This document shows positions 21,039 through 32,659 of a DNA stretch of 64,000 bases, piece after piece. The stretch lies in the NCBI RefSeq assembly GCF_026914185.1, contig NC_070571.1:4154001-4218000 (forward strand), read 5' to 3'. A program made the position numbers and the translations under genes. The stretch comes from Puccinia triticina. Lineage: Eukaryota > Basidiomycota > Pucciniomycetes > Pucciniales > Pucciniaceae. The number at the start of each line of letters is the position of its first letter. Position 1 is the first letter of the stretch. The notes under the pieces are model-generated. The model did no database searches, had not been told where the DNA came from, and worked only from the letters and a program-made list of their open reading frames with translations.

Positions 21039-22352
21039 GGCCCTGTTTGGCCGCGCGAGGTGATGTGATAAATTGGGCAATTTATAACGGGGGTTGCCCG
21101 GGGTATAACAGCCACTTATTTGGTGTTTGTGGCAGCCAGTAATATCATAAAAGACATGACCTCGCATGACTGAAAATTTATCATCCCCGCCATTTCGGAA
21201 ATAGAGGTCTGGACCTGTATTTTTGGGTGATAAATCCACTCGTCGGGTCTCCAAGCTACACCTCTCAATGACCAATCATTTGGTCATCAAAAAGGACACA
21301 ACACCTCAATGACTGGTCTACCGGTCATCAAAGAGGACACGACCTTTGGATGACCGGTTTGACCGGCCATCCAGAGGACTTCACCTCTTGATGACCGCTT
21401 CAACCGGTCATCAAAGAGGACAAACCCTCTTGGTCATCCTCTTGATGACCGGTCAACCGGTCATTTAAGAGGACAGACCCACTTGATGACTGGCCAACCG
21501 GTCATCAAAGAGGACATAACCTCTGGAGTCTGGATGACCGGTCATCGAGAGGTTGTGTCCTCTTCGATGGCCAGTCAACCACTTCACCTCTCAATGGCCA
21601 GTCAACAGGTCATCAAGAGGTTGTGTCCTCCGATGACCGGTTGACCGGTCACCAAGAGGAGTTGATCAGCTCTTGATGACCGATCAACCGGTCATCAAGA
21701 GCTATAGCCCTCTGGATAACCGGTTCGACTGGCCATCCAGAGGATCCCCTTGGATGACCAGTTTGACGAGGATCCTCTTTGATGACCGATCAACCGGGCA
21801 TCAAGAGCTGAAGCCCTCTGGATGACTGGTTTGACTGGCCATCCAGAGGAGTTCAGCTCTTGATGACCGGTTGATTGGTCATCAAGAGGTGAAGAAGTCC
21901 TCTTTGATGACCGGTTGATTGGACATCAAGAGGTGAAGAAGTCCTCTTCAATGACCGATCAACCGGTCATCAAGAGCAGAACGCTCTTCATGGACCTTTC
22001 ATCAAAGAGGAGTTCAGCTCTCGATGACCGGGAGTTCAGCTCTTGATAACAAATCAATTGGTCATCACGAGCTGAACTCCAAAATCATTTTCTTGCATCT
22101 GATTTTTTGTTGCTTGTGGGTTTGTTGTAAAGATTATTGATTGTTTGATGGAGCCATGTATGGTAGCTAGTTGGGAATGATGAGTGCAGTAATAACTGGA
22201 CTTGCAAGAAAAATTTATGTGGCTGCACCAAACACACATGTTATAAGTGTTGTCTTGGTTTTATTGTTTCTGTGACAACTTCAACCTGGCTACATGTGTC
22301 ATGTAAAGTGATACACAATTTATCATATAACATCGCGCGGCCAAACGGGGCC
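21039..22352. mobile_element. Harbinger-like MITE inserted in satellite
   Basis: A 1314-bp element with TAA on both sides (21036-21038, 22353-22355). The termini are GGCCCTGTTTGGCCGCGCGA, and the complement of GGCCCCGTTTGGCCGCGCGA at the right end. About 800 bp of the interior is a palindromic minisatellite (21270-22080). No transposase. Confidence 0.85.
21270..22080. repeat. Palindromic minisatellite, ACCGGT core
   Basis: About 18-20 units built on GATGACCGGTCAACCGGTCATC, written here in two overlapping halves GATGACCGGT and ACCGGTCATC, separated by AAGAGGACA-type linkers. Each unit can form a hairpin. There are many point variants and no coding support. Confidence 0.85.
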
Positions 22353-22355
22353 TAA

Positions 22356-23375
22356 GATGTAAACCACAGGTTTACAAGATTTAAACCACAGGTTTACAAG
22401 ATGTAAACCACAGCTTTATAAGATGTAAACCACAGGTTTACAAGATGTAAACCACAGGTTTACAAGATGTAAACCACAGGTTTACAAGATGTAAACCACA
22501 GGTTTACAAGATGTAAACCACAGGTTTACAAGATGTAAACCACAGGTTTACAAGATGTAAACCACAGGTTTACAAGATGTAAACCACAGGTTTATAAAGA
22601 TGTAAACCACAGGTTTATAAGATGTAAACCACAGGTTTATAAGATGTAAACCACAGGTTTACAAGATGTAAACCACAGGTTTACAAGATGTAAACCACAG
22701 GTTTACAAGATGTAAACCACAGGTTTATAAGATGTAAACCACAGGTTTATAAGATGTAAACCACAGGTTTACAAGATGCAAAGCACAGGTTTATAAGATG
22801 TAAACCTGTGGTTTACAAGTTGTAAACCACAGGTTTAAAAGATGTAAACCACAGGTTTACAAGTTGTAAACCACAGGTTTACAAGTTGTAAACCACAGGT
22901 TTAAAAGATGTAAACCACAGGTTTAAAAGATGTAAACCACAGGTTTACAAGTTGTAAACCACAGGTTTAAAAGATCAACCACAGGTTTACAAGTTGTAAA
23001 CCACAGGTTTAAAAGATGTAAACCACAGGTTTACAAGATATAAACCACAGGTTTAAAAGATGCAAACCACAGTTTACAAGGTGTAAACCACAGTTTACAA
23101 GGTGTAAACCACAGTTTACAAGGTGTAAACCACAGTTTACAAGGTGTAAACCACAGTTTACAAGGTGTAAACCCATGTTTACAAGGTGTAAACCACAGTT
23201 TACAAGGTGTAAACCCATGTTTACAAGGTGTAAACCACAGTTTACAAGGTGTAAACCCATGTTTACAAGGTGTAAACCACAGTTTACAAGGTGTAAACCA
23301 CAGTTTACAAGGTGTAAACCACAGTTTACAAGGTGTAAAACCATGTTTGCAAGGTGTAAACCACTGATTACACAA
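22356..23375. repeat. 22-bp palindromic satellite, array 4
   Basis: The most homogeneous array. Up to about 23050 the unit is GTTTACAAGATGTAAAC plus CACAG (22 bp). From there to 23375 a 21-bp variant takes over (TTTACAAGGTGTAAAC plus linker), alternating CACAG and CCATG linkers. One local inversion lies at about 22800. Periodic LWFTPCK or GLHLVN peptides on the minus strand are a by-product of the repeat. Confidence 0.9.
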
Positions 23376-23868
23376 TATAAATGTATTAGAACAGCTTGCC
23401 TGATCTTGTCTTGGGGAAGGGGTCCTGCATACCATAGGAACAAGGCTCAGAGTTGTTAGGCATGACCCACATTGTTGTAAAAGTCTATTAGCTCGTCTTG
23501 CATCTGCATCGCCCAAACATCCAACTAATCATGGTTGAGAGGGGATTAGATCAACAACATTAACAAAAGAGGGCAGTGCAGAAAGGAAAATAACTTACAA
23601 TAGAAAACTGTCCAAAAATGAGAAAAAGAGATTCAGGAATGTAGCTAGATTTTCTAGGATTTGAAGAGTTTGATATCCCCACGCGAATAGCAAAAGCCAA
23701 GACAAGGAAAAAAGAAGCGGCGAAGAGGGTGTACATGGAAATAGTTCAGAGCAAAGGATTCCTTCCAAGGAAGACACAACTGGCTGCCAATCCGGCAAAG
23801 ACCAGACAGAAGAGCATCAAACTAAGATGGTCGGGATAAAATCACCCAATCAATGCAGGGGACAAAGG
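23376..23868. other. No feature recognised
   Basis: Unique-looking sequence between two tandem arrays; only short ORFs. Confidence 0.5.
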
Positions 23869-23869
23869 A

Positions 23870-24360
23870 ATCAGCTAGCCGGGGGGAAACCCTCTCGGCG
23901 AGCTGGATACCCGTAACCAGCTCAACGCGAGGAAATTATCCCGGCGAGCTGGATACAGGTATCCGGCTCGCCGCGAGGAAATCATCTCGCTGTAACCAGC
24001 TCACTCCAGCTAGCCGGGAGAGTTTCCTCTTGGCAAACTGGCAGCTATCTGGGAGGAAGCCCTCTCAGCGAGCTGGCAGCTATCCGGGAGGAAGCCCTCT
24101 CGGCGAGCTGGCAGCTATCCGGAAGGAAGCCCTCTCGGCGAGCTGGCAGCTATCCGGGAGGAAGCCCTCTCGGCGAGCTGGCAGCTATCCGTGAGGAAGC
24201 CCTCTCGGAGCTGGCAGCTATCCGTGAGGAAGCCCTCTTGGCGAGCTGGCAGCTATCCGGGAGGAAGCCCTCTCGGCGAGCTGGCAGTCCGGGAGGAAGC
24301 CCTTTTGGCGAGCTGGATACCCGTAACAAGCTCTCCGAGAGGGCTTCCACCAGCTGCCAG
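23870..24360. repeat. Minisatellite, CCTCTCGGCGAGCTGG type
   Basis: About 13 units of roughly 33 bp with the core GAAGCCCTCTCGGCGAGCTGGCAGCTATCC (given here only as its parts GAAGCCCTCTCGG, CGAGCTGG, CAGCTATCC). The CTCTCGGCGAGCTGG core is shared with the array inside the hAT-like element at 3715-4245. Confidence 0.85.
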
Positions 24361-24374
24361 TTTGGCGGCTTGGG

Positions 24375-24845
24375 CAACGCGGGGTTGATTAACTCGTTGG
24401 ACATCTCTGGTCCGACGAGTTGAACCTGTCGAGTTGAGATGTCCAACGAGTCAAACTTGTCGGACTCACACCCGTCGGACAAGCTAGTCCGACTGGTGAA
24501 CCTGTTGGACAGGTCTGTCCGACTGGGGAACTCGTCGGACATACAGGTCCGACCAGTGGGAGCTGGTCGGACAGACATGTCCAAAAGCTCCTTGGACGAT
24601 GTGGTCCGACCAGCCAGTCCGAGGGAAGCTCGGGCTGCGCTGTCCGACTGCAGAGCAGTCAAACAAGCCCAATGGGTGGTCGGGCCAAGCTGCTCGAGGA
24701 CCCGTCGAGCAGAACTGTCTGACTTCTGCACGAACGGGGGGATCCGACGGGTGGGCTCGACCACCTGTCGGACGGCCATGTCCAACAACTGGTTGGACAT
24801 GCCCGTCCGAGCTCTTGCCGGACAAGCATGTCCGAGGGGATAATT
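24375..24845. repeat. Degenerate palindromic repeat, GTCCGAC type
   Basis: Dense GTCCGAC/GTCGGAC and TCGGACATGTCCGA motifs at irregular 15-35 bp spacing. It keeps frames open on both strands over 130-275 codons. I read it as a diverged hairpin array, not as a gene. Confidence 0.65.
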
Positions 24846-24959
24846 CATGCAGTGATGTAGATGCAGAGGAGGAGGGCTTGGGGTTGAGGGCTGGCTTGGG
24901 CGAGGGAAGCAACGGATGGCGGACAAGGTCAAGGGCAGGATGTGTGATTTGAAAATTTT

Positions 24960-25591
24960 AGAGCAACTGAAGTTCATTGCTAGTTAGAGTTCTGTATATA
25001 CAATTGCAATGATAACATATGGTGATAATCTGAGTAGAGAGATAAGACCGGGCTTGTACCTGAAGGCAGGGCAGGAGATGCCCGGGTACTGGTTTGAGCG
25101 CACGCTTGTGCTGTCTTTGTGCGTTAGGGGATGTTCTATTGAATCCTGCACTCCAATGGGCACAACCAATGTCAGTCTCTCTGTGCGATAAGTCTGTCTT
25201 CTGGTCTATTCCCACTTACGGGTATAAGCCGAGCTACTGAAGTAACTTTGTCTTGTCTTGTCTATACGGGTCTATACGTTCTTGTTCTGTTTATTTAGGA
25301 GCAATTTTGCAACATTAGTTTTTCTTTGTTTTGTGCTCTGCTTTTGCTGTTTCTGTGCTTCCGGTGCCTCAGACAATAGTCTTGAGAGCAGGTCTGCCTG
25401 GGTTCTGGATCCGAGTCGTTCCTCAAGAGTTCTACAAGTGAACATGATAAAGTCAGCCTTAAGATTAAGTCTGCTTTTCGCTACTCTCGGGACGTACAAG
25501 GTTCTGATCTGCGTTTGGACTTGTCTGGGGGCTGTGACCGTTAAGGTTCTTGCTTGCTCAGCATCTGCGGTCAACAGGGTGATACACAACA
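24960..25591 (-). repeat. Probable copia LTR (minus strand), left end uncertain
   Basis: Minus-strand sequence from 25591 starts TGTTGTGTATCACC, a copia-like LTR start, shortly downstream of the copia pol stop codon. The 3' limit is not clear; CA endings occur near 24960 and below. No polypurine tract is obvious. Confidence 0.4.
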
Positions 25592-25638
25592 GTTAGCTTT
25601 GCCGTGGTGAGGTCTTGGTCTGGACTGCAAAAGGGGGT

Positions 25639-25857
25639 CTAACCTTTTATGGCAGCTGGGCTTGCGCCTTGGTCTAGCTGCGCGAGCTTCCTAGGAGGTT
25701 GCTGCGGGTTTGGGTCTGATTCTGATTTCCTACAGCCTTGCATACTTTGAGTCGCGAGATTCAAAGTAGCCTCGGAGACTTGGATGACTCCTATTTGGGC
25801 GAGTGAACGCCGAATGACTGAGCGTCCAAGAGCTTTGGTGAGGAAATCGGCCGCATT
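25639..25857 (-). pseudogene. Ty1/copia RNase H, last part of pol
   Basis: Minus strand, 73 codons: begins NAADFLTKALGR, the terminal motif of copia RNase H domains, and runs to a TAG stop at 25639. The upstream part is cut at exactly 25857, where the CACCAGGGG terminus of the outer giant element begins, so the remainder of the copia element should lie beyond the right edge of the window. Confidence 0.7.
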
Positions 25858-26906
25858 CACCAGGGGAGATATGTTCCCACTCCCCAGGGAGTGCCACCGC
25901 TGAATTTTATGTGAGTTTTGGTCGGATGTCAGCCGGATGGGAATAGTAACTTATCCCTAATCTGATCAAGAACTCTGTCAGAAGTGAGTAACAAGAAAGT
26001 TGAAATTAATCCAGAAGTGATTCACAATTGATGCATAAGTACGGCAACGAAATGAGGCTGAATTGAGTCTCAAGACAGCTAGAAGAAATGTGGGAGGTAA
26101 AACAATGTTGTGTAGAACTCTTTGATTTGCTTTTCTTAATTGTAGTACAACTGATGTGCAATGAGACATTAGTACAAGCCATTCAAACAGTAATTCCTGT
26201 TGAATATGTGTTGCGCATCAGTGTAACTGAATCATTACTCCAGAAAGATTTTGTGTTGTGGAATGAATGCCCTTGCAAAGAAGCATGCTTTGCCCCACCT
26301 CAAGCCCCATTCCACTGTGCAGGACAGGCAGGGTGAATGTGAAATCTGGCAAGGAAGTGTGATATTTTAAAAAAGATACTACTCAAAATGTAAAAAGAGC
26401 TATAAGGCTAACTGGATGGCTAGATAACGGTTACTTAACTGCAAGGTTTATTCATGTGACGTACCAATGCTTCAGGGGAAAACCTTATATTTTGCAGTCG
26501 TAAGTGAGGTCACTCCCACATATCCCACATATTGGATATTCAATTGTCACGTTAAACATAGAAAAACAATCTTCATGAATATCCTTGCCTGTGAGTTTAC
26601 ATAAAGATTCAATATCCAAAGGGGCAAAGGGGAGATGATTTCATGTTCATGATATGTTCAAGTTGACCCTGCATGCTCTTGTAATCAAGTAGCGATTTGG
26701 ACCACCCTAACCCAACCTGCAGAGCTCAAGAGCCCAAATACAAGTGCCAAACAAAGTCAAAACAGATTTTTTGATATTGTCATGCTCAGTGATACCCCCA
26801 GTGGCCCATCTCTGGAACTTTTCAAAAGGAACACACTATCTCCCCTGTCTTTCTCAGTTCGCATTTGTGTAACAGAATAAATCAAATTACCCATCCCTTT
26901 CCACAA
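25858..26906. promoter_or_regulatory. Left terminus and 5' non-coding region of outer element
   Basis: About 1 kb of non-coding sequence between the CACCAGGGG terminus and the SNF2 start codon, the same length class as in the inner element (1.06 kb). The first 43 bases hold the terminal hairpin. It must include the SNF2 promoter; no specific promoter motif is claimed. Confidence 0.6.
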
Positions 26907-27825
26907 ATGTCTTCAACATTCTGTCTTGGCCAATTTATCATCACCTTGCCTTCCACTAGGACTGTAACACTTACTTCTGATGTCCCTCAGGTAGCTTTTC
27001 TTCAACGAGGCCGACAGCTAGTTCACATATACTGCGCGCCACATAATTGCTTTGGAGATCTCAGCCGAAAGCAGAGTGAATATCTAGGTCCATTATTAGG
27101 GCCAGTTTCCAGCTGTTCAACTCCACCCACCCAACCAGAAATCCCTCCCAATGATGTAGCTCTGGTGAAGTTGCGTGCCTTTCTCGTGACCAAGAATTGT
27201 ATACAGCCTCAGCTGAGGGGATGTGTCTTCAGCCGCTCGGAAAACATATCTCAAGTCCAATTGGCCTTTGAAGCTGCCGAAGTGGAACTAAGCCCAATCT
27301 GGAACTACAGCCCAGATGTTTTCTTCGCAATTCCCCACCTCACTGAAACCACTAGGGACTCAAACTCCAGACCAGCACCTTGGCTCTCGACATCGCTTCA
27401 AAAGTGCAAGACAAGTATGAAACCCCATCAGATTTCCGCCCTAAACTTCCTCCTCAAGAATGACGACTCCGAGAACAACAAGCCAGAAGCCTTGTGGTAC
27501 CATCATGACAATGCCTGGCTTTGCGATTACTGCAAGAAAGATTCAAATTCTAGCGCAAAGGAACCAAATCACAACAGGTCCCAGGGATCAATACTAGCTG
27601 ACGATATGGGATTAGGAAAGACGTTAACAAACCTTGCTTTTATCCTGGCAACAAGTGATAACGCAAGAAATTTCCGACAAGCTGATCCCAACAAACGATC
27701 TGCAGCTACACTAGTCATCTGCCCTCTGGCAACCCTTTCAAATTGGAAAAACAAAATTGATCTCCATTTCAGAGATCACGCAATCCCTTATGAGGTTTTC
27801 CATGGAGACAATCGGAAGAGCCTTA

Positions 27826-28885
27826 CACCAGGGGGGAATGTGTGGCACTCTCTGGAGAGTTCCTGGCCGTAATTCCATCTGATGTATGTACTGATGTGTA
27901 GTTCATGTCACGCATAACCTCTGTTTAACTTTCAAACCCAGGAGGAGTATGACTGTAACCTAACCTACATTGAAATGATCAACAACTCATTAAGTATTTG
28001 TTTTGAAGTGGTGTTTAGCTGTAAACTATATCACTTCTGGGCACAAAGGGCTGCTGATTATGAGTCAATCAACTTAACTTCCAGGCATATTGGCAGCTGC
28101 AAAAGAATCTGCATATGTTGGCAACTGGGACAGATTGCATGAGAAAAATCTACTCAATAAAGGTTGTGCCCCATCACAAACATCTCCATGCCAGAAGATG
28201 TATGACCCCTCTGACTGTTTAACTGGAAATCCCAAAGATTCATAGGAATTATTTTTGACACTTGGTCCTGAAACAGGCTCACATTACAAGCCTTGCTTGA
28301 AGGCCCGCACAAGTAGATGACCATTCCTGCACACCCATCATCCCAACAGGCTGCATTCACACTGACCAGTCTTTCAGGACGCTTGGCATGAAGTGTCCAA
28401 TAGAGTCTGGATGCTGTTCTTAGATGGACTAAATGTAATCACTGATATGCCTGAATGAGAGATTGGCAATTTGTTATGCCCACATGGATTGGGAAGAGTC
28501 CGATGTCAGGGGAATTTAGCACTCTCCTCTTGAACAAAAGCGGTACAGATGCACACTTGACGAAGTCCAAGTCTGGTGTGCGAGCTGAAGGATTGGGGCA
28601 AGTGCACTGATATGCCAAGCCCAACCCCATCCAAGAATGTGCCAATTCTGGAAGCTTGTTGAGCCATGATCCTCTGTGTACAACCTGAGATTGCTCGGTT
28701 GAGTACCTAAGCAGGCATATATGTAACAAGCAAGATCCAAGTGGATATCCCTCAGCCAAATAGGAGGGATTTACAAGGGAAGCTTGATCTACATGAAGAG
28801 TCTATGCTGCAGGAGAGGGAATGTACACAAGCATGCTGCAGTAAGTATTTTTCTTCGGTTCCCAAGTTCGAAGCCGTTGTACAGA
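27826..28885. promoter_or_regulatory. Left terminus and 5' non-coding region of inner element
   Basis: CACCAGGGGGGAAT terminus, then a GGCACTCTCTGGAGAG hairpin, then about 1 kb without a supportable gene up to the SNF2 start codon. Confidence 0.6.
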
Positions 28886-31223
28886 ATGGCGCGCACCTAC
28901 TGTCTTGGTCAGTTCATTATCCCCATTTCCAGCTCGAACCCTGACATGATCAGCGAAGAAGCACAGCTGGCGTTCCTTCAGCGTGGATCCCGACGAATCC
29001 ATGTATATCGCTACCCCCAAATCGTGCTGGGAGATCTTCCTCGAGAAGCAAGTGAACACATTGGCCCGTTACTAGGACCGATTGCGACCTGCTCAGCTCC
29101 GGTGACTGACAAAGAAATCCCCTCTACCGATCAAGGCCTCATGAGGTTGCGTGCATTTGCAGTGAAAAATCGTCTAGGGTCTGAGCTACGCGGGTGCATC
29201 TTTGTCCGTTCCGAAAACATCAGACATGTCCAATCGGCCTTCGACGTTGCAGGGGTTGAACTCACCCCCATATGGAACTACAACCCTAGAATGTTTTTTG
29301 AAATACCTCAATTTGTGGTGCAGAGGGGTGAAGAAAGTATTCACCCAGAACATTTGTTTGCAAGCGCTCTTCAACAGTGCAAGACCGAGTTGAGACCACA
29401 TCAGCGATCTGCGCTCAGATTCCTTCGCAAGAACGAATCCTCAGATACCGATCTAATGTCCTTGTGGAACGACCCTCTCAATTCCTGGCTTCGCCGTCTT
29501 TTTGATCCCTCAACCTTTCCGCAGCTAGACGACTCAAACAAGTCGCGAGGATCAATACTTGCGGACGACATGGGGTTAGGGAAAACGCTGACAACCCTAG
29601 TCTATATCCTAGCAACACAAGACGCAGCAGTGGAATTTCACTGGTTGGATTGGACCAATCGATCTGCAGCTACATTGATCATTTGCCCCCTGGCAACACT
29701 GACGAATTGGCAAAATGAGATCAGGCTCCACTTCAAAAAGGACGCAATCCCATACCTGGTATTCCATGGGCCTGAGCGACGACATCTCAACAGAGAAGAT
29801 CTACAGTCGGCAACAGTGGTATTGACGACCTATGAAATGATCGGGGAGAGTGGTGGCAATCCACAACCTGACCAGCACACGATTCAATCTCTGAACATGT
29901 TTTGGTTCAGGATTGTTTTGGACGAAGCACAGTGAGTTCAACACTCTAAACCAGACTTTGAATGATCCGGTACTGATTCAAGATGAGGAGCACAGCCTCA
30001 CCAGGAATTCCAACTCACAACGATATCAATCCATTCTGGATCTGAAGTCAAACTTCGTCTTATGTTTGACCGGAACACCAGTCCAAAACCGTCTAACAGA
30101 CCTGCAAAGCTTAATCACTTTGTTGCACATTGCACCTTGGAATGAAGAACAGATATGGAGAAGATGCCTTGTTCCACACATCAATGTCGGGGATTCAGCG
30201 GCAATCAAGACACTAACTAGACTAATGGAAACAGTCTGCTTAAGAAGAACGAAAGATGTACTGTTGAATCTCCCACGAAAGATCGAAAAGGCTATAATGG
30301 TACAGATGGCGTCGCCATGGGAGGAGATGTCACATGATCTGCACCAGAACTTCATTCGGGACTTTGGGCGACTACGCTCGTCGGGAGAGCAATGGGACCC
30401 TGCCGAGTTTTTCCGAAGGTTGATGATTCTTCGGCAATTCTGTAACCATCCACTTTTTGCGCGATCGGAGATGCTACACGAACCTCTGTGGAGATGGCAA
30501 GATTCCGGGAAGATCGTCCACCTTGTTGATAACCTGATGTACTTCCTGCGGGGGGTGCAAGGGATTGAGCGGCCGAAGGCGGTGATATTCTCAAGTTTTG
30601 TTGGATTTCTCCAAATGTGAGCCAAACAAATCTCATGTCCGCTGCAATATCCCATCCTGACTCTGTCTTTTGCCAGAATTGAACGAGCTCTCACCGACAA
30701 CGGCATAGCATTGACTTGGCTGACTGGCGCGTTAAATGTGCAGAGGCGCGACACAAACCTTCATCAATTTCGCACGGACCCCATGTGCAATGTTCTTCTT
30801 GCATCACTGCAGGCTGGAGGGGTAGGAATTGACCTGAGATGCGCACAAAACGTGTACATGATGGTATGTCAATAGTATTCTATTTCACATGGGAGGGAGC
30901 TAATCTCCATTGGTATCAATGAGATCAGGAACCCGGCTGGAATCCAGCAATCGAAGCGCAAGCGATTGATCGACTCTACCGCTTGGGACAAATCCACCCT
31001 GTTTATGTGTATCGATACTATGTAGAGGGAAGTTTGGAAGTCAATATATATCAGATCCAGAGGAGAAAAGATGAGTTGGCAATGTAAGTCGAACTCCATG
31101 ATTCTGGTTGTTACGCAGAGACTGATCTCAGTGTGCACTGGATGTTACAGGCTAAGTGTGCCATCAGGAGGAAACGACACTTATGAGTGCGCGAAGTTGC
31201 TCATGAGCGAACTGATGGGATGA
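28886..31223 (+). CDS. SNF2-family ATPase carried by the inner transposon
   Basis: Five exons: 28886-29931, 29996-30616, 30677-30863, 30929-31083, 31151-31223 (693 codons plus stop), all junctions GT-AG and in phase. Domain order: about 160 residues of conserved N-terminal region, linker, then the two RecA lobes. Walker A GLGKT lies at about residues 230-234, ICPLATLTNW at about 275, DEAH at 346-349 (the His codon spans intron 1), LTGTPVQNRLTDLQ at about 375 and QAIDRLYRLGQ at about 628-640. No RING domain lies between the lobes, unlike Rad5-type enzymes. SNF2 proteins are DNA-stimulated ATPases that move along DNA and remodel chromatin. The start was chosen because MARTYCLGQF aligns with the start of the outer copy. 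Position as first gene of the element suggests a role in transposition or in opening target chromatin (inference). Confidence 0.88.
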
Positions 31224-31255
31224 AAGGCGAGAACTCACTTGGAAGTAATGCAATC

Positions 31256-32362
31256 TCATGCAACAAGCAGTGAGAAATCGACGTCATTCTTAGTGTTGAG
31301 CAGTTGTTGTTCTGAGGTAGAGAGGGTCGCCAAGTATTCTGAAGCGTAGCAATTCCGGGGGAGATTTCGTGGGACTTTCTTCAGTGGGAGCACAACAACG
31401 GGGTCGGAATATTTTCTCCGAGATTCCAGATTGTATTGTTGTGCAAAGCGTCGACCATGGGTTGTTATCTTCTTGCGTATGTAGATGTCGTCCAGCGTTT
31501 GAGCAAAGGTTGTAAACTCTGCAGAGCGCCATGATAATGGTAATTTTCTCAGGGTCCGTGGGGAAACTTTCTCTGTCTCGGAGGTGGCATTGAGATCGTC
31601 AAAGACTGACTTGAGGTCGTCGGGAAGGCTGAGTTTGGAAAGTGTTTCTTTGCGATGTCCCTGAACCTTTAATCAGCATGTTGGCATGTCAGCATAGCGG
31701 CTTTGGGGCACAAATATGATAAAATTTCTGCACACCTGCACTCGCACTTTCGTTTGGCATTGTGACTTCCTTATTGTCGATTGTCCTTTGGGCGAGAATC
31801 GACCCAACCTAAGTCCATCTTGCCGGCCGATAAACCAACGGTGGAGGAGACCAAGCTGAATTGAGGTGTTGTTCGCCTCGTCGGGATCGATAAAGAATAT
31901 TTTGAGAGCGCCTGCCTGATAGGCATTCCTCCAGTGTTTCAAGATGAACTTTGCGAATAGCTGGTTCCAGTGAGCATCCCAAGGGCGATCCCAAGCAAAC
32001 AAGTTACCAGGAAATCCAGAGGCCGACAAGTCCTGCAAGAATATGACTCTAAAGACCGGCAAGACATTCTCTGAGGTGGCTTGAAGGGCAGCTTCAGGAA
32101 GGCTATCTATAGGACGCATCAGGATTGAGTCGGGCAGATGTGATCCAACGTGGAAACAGTGTGGATGCGGACGAATCTTCCAGTCATCAGGCGCGGATTT
32201 CTTGCGAGTGTTGACTAGGTTCAGGAGAGTTCTGACAAATGCTGAAATACTGCGAGCACATGCCGATTGGGAGGTTGGGAGAATTGTAGAGTACATTTTA
32301 TTGGTTTTGGCAACTGTGGATGGAGGTTTGCCATGTTCAAAGTGGATGGAAGCAGAAAACAT
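31256..32362 (-). CDS. Protein B of the transposon, unknown family
   Basis: Minus strand, two exons (32362-31736, 31660-31256) separated by a 75-bp GT-AG intron; 343 residues. I do not recognise the family. It is clearly conserved with the outer copy: shared blocks include FILKHWRNAY, GLLHRWFIGRQ / GVLHRWFLGRQ, FPGNLFAWDRPWDAHWNQLF and KVPRNLPRNCY near the C-terminus. A basic stretch precedes the intron. No signal peptide or membrane segment. It is tail-to-tail with the SNF2 gene (33 bp between stop codons) and head-on to a CGCGCG palindrome 258 bp upstream of its ATG. That both copies keep it argues for a needed accessory protein. Confidence 0.8.
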
Positions 32363-32619
32363 CGAGCCCGCGCCAAAAGGAAGGTGGGCATTCGTCTTGA
32401 AAGCAACCAGCCAGGGCGGCTTTTATGTTCTTATGTTGTGGCGGGGGTCACACCTAGTGTCGATGCTGACAAAGGGATTCACGTACTACGAGTGAGGTAG
32501 AACAAGGGGGAGGCGATGCTTGGGTCAGACAAAGGCGTGTGCAAAGACCAAACGGCCATCACATATGCTTCAACTGAGAGATGGCCCACCACCAACTGGG
32601 GTTGCGCGATTGGCGCGCG

Positions 32620-32659
32620 ATGTCCACCCTGATGTTCGCGCGAACATCAGGGTGGACAT
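32620..32659. promoter_or_regulatory. Perfect 40-bp palindrome with CGCGCG core
   Basis: ATGTCCACCCTGATGTTCGCG followed by its exact complement, with near-perfect extension on both sides through GGCGCGC (one mismatch, 32612-32667). It lies 258 bp upstream of gene B. The outer element has the related core ATGTACGCGCGTACAT at the same distance (256 bp). A candidate operator, transposase-binding site or replication/methylation target. The rest of 32363-33273 holds nothing else I can support. Confidence 0.85.

Noticed and set aside
22356..23375. CRISPR-like regular palindromic repeats
   Set aside because: Units abut with a fixed 5-bp linker and no variable spacers, and the DNA is eukaryotic; this is satellite.
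23009..23516. Two ORFs of 144 and 161 codons with GLHLVN or LWFTPCK repeats
   Set aside because: Direct translation of the 21-bp satellite unit (7 codons); no start context, no non-repetitive domain.
24150..24977. 275-codon minus-strand ORF and 134-142 codon ORFs on both strands
   Set aside because: They lie entirely in the CTCGGCGAG and GTCCGAC repeat arrays; similar open frames on opposite strands argue for repeat structure, not a gene.
26907..27872. Reading 26907-27872 as a complete short SNF2 gene ending at 27872
   Set aside because: The last 15 codons come from the inner element's terminal repeat; the true continuation is at 52205.
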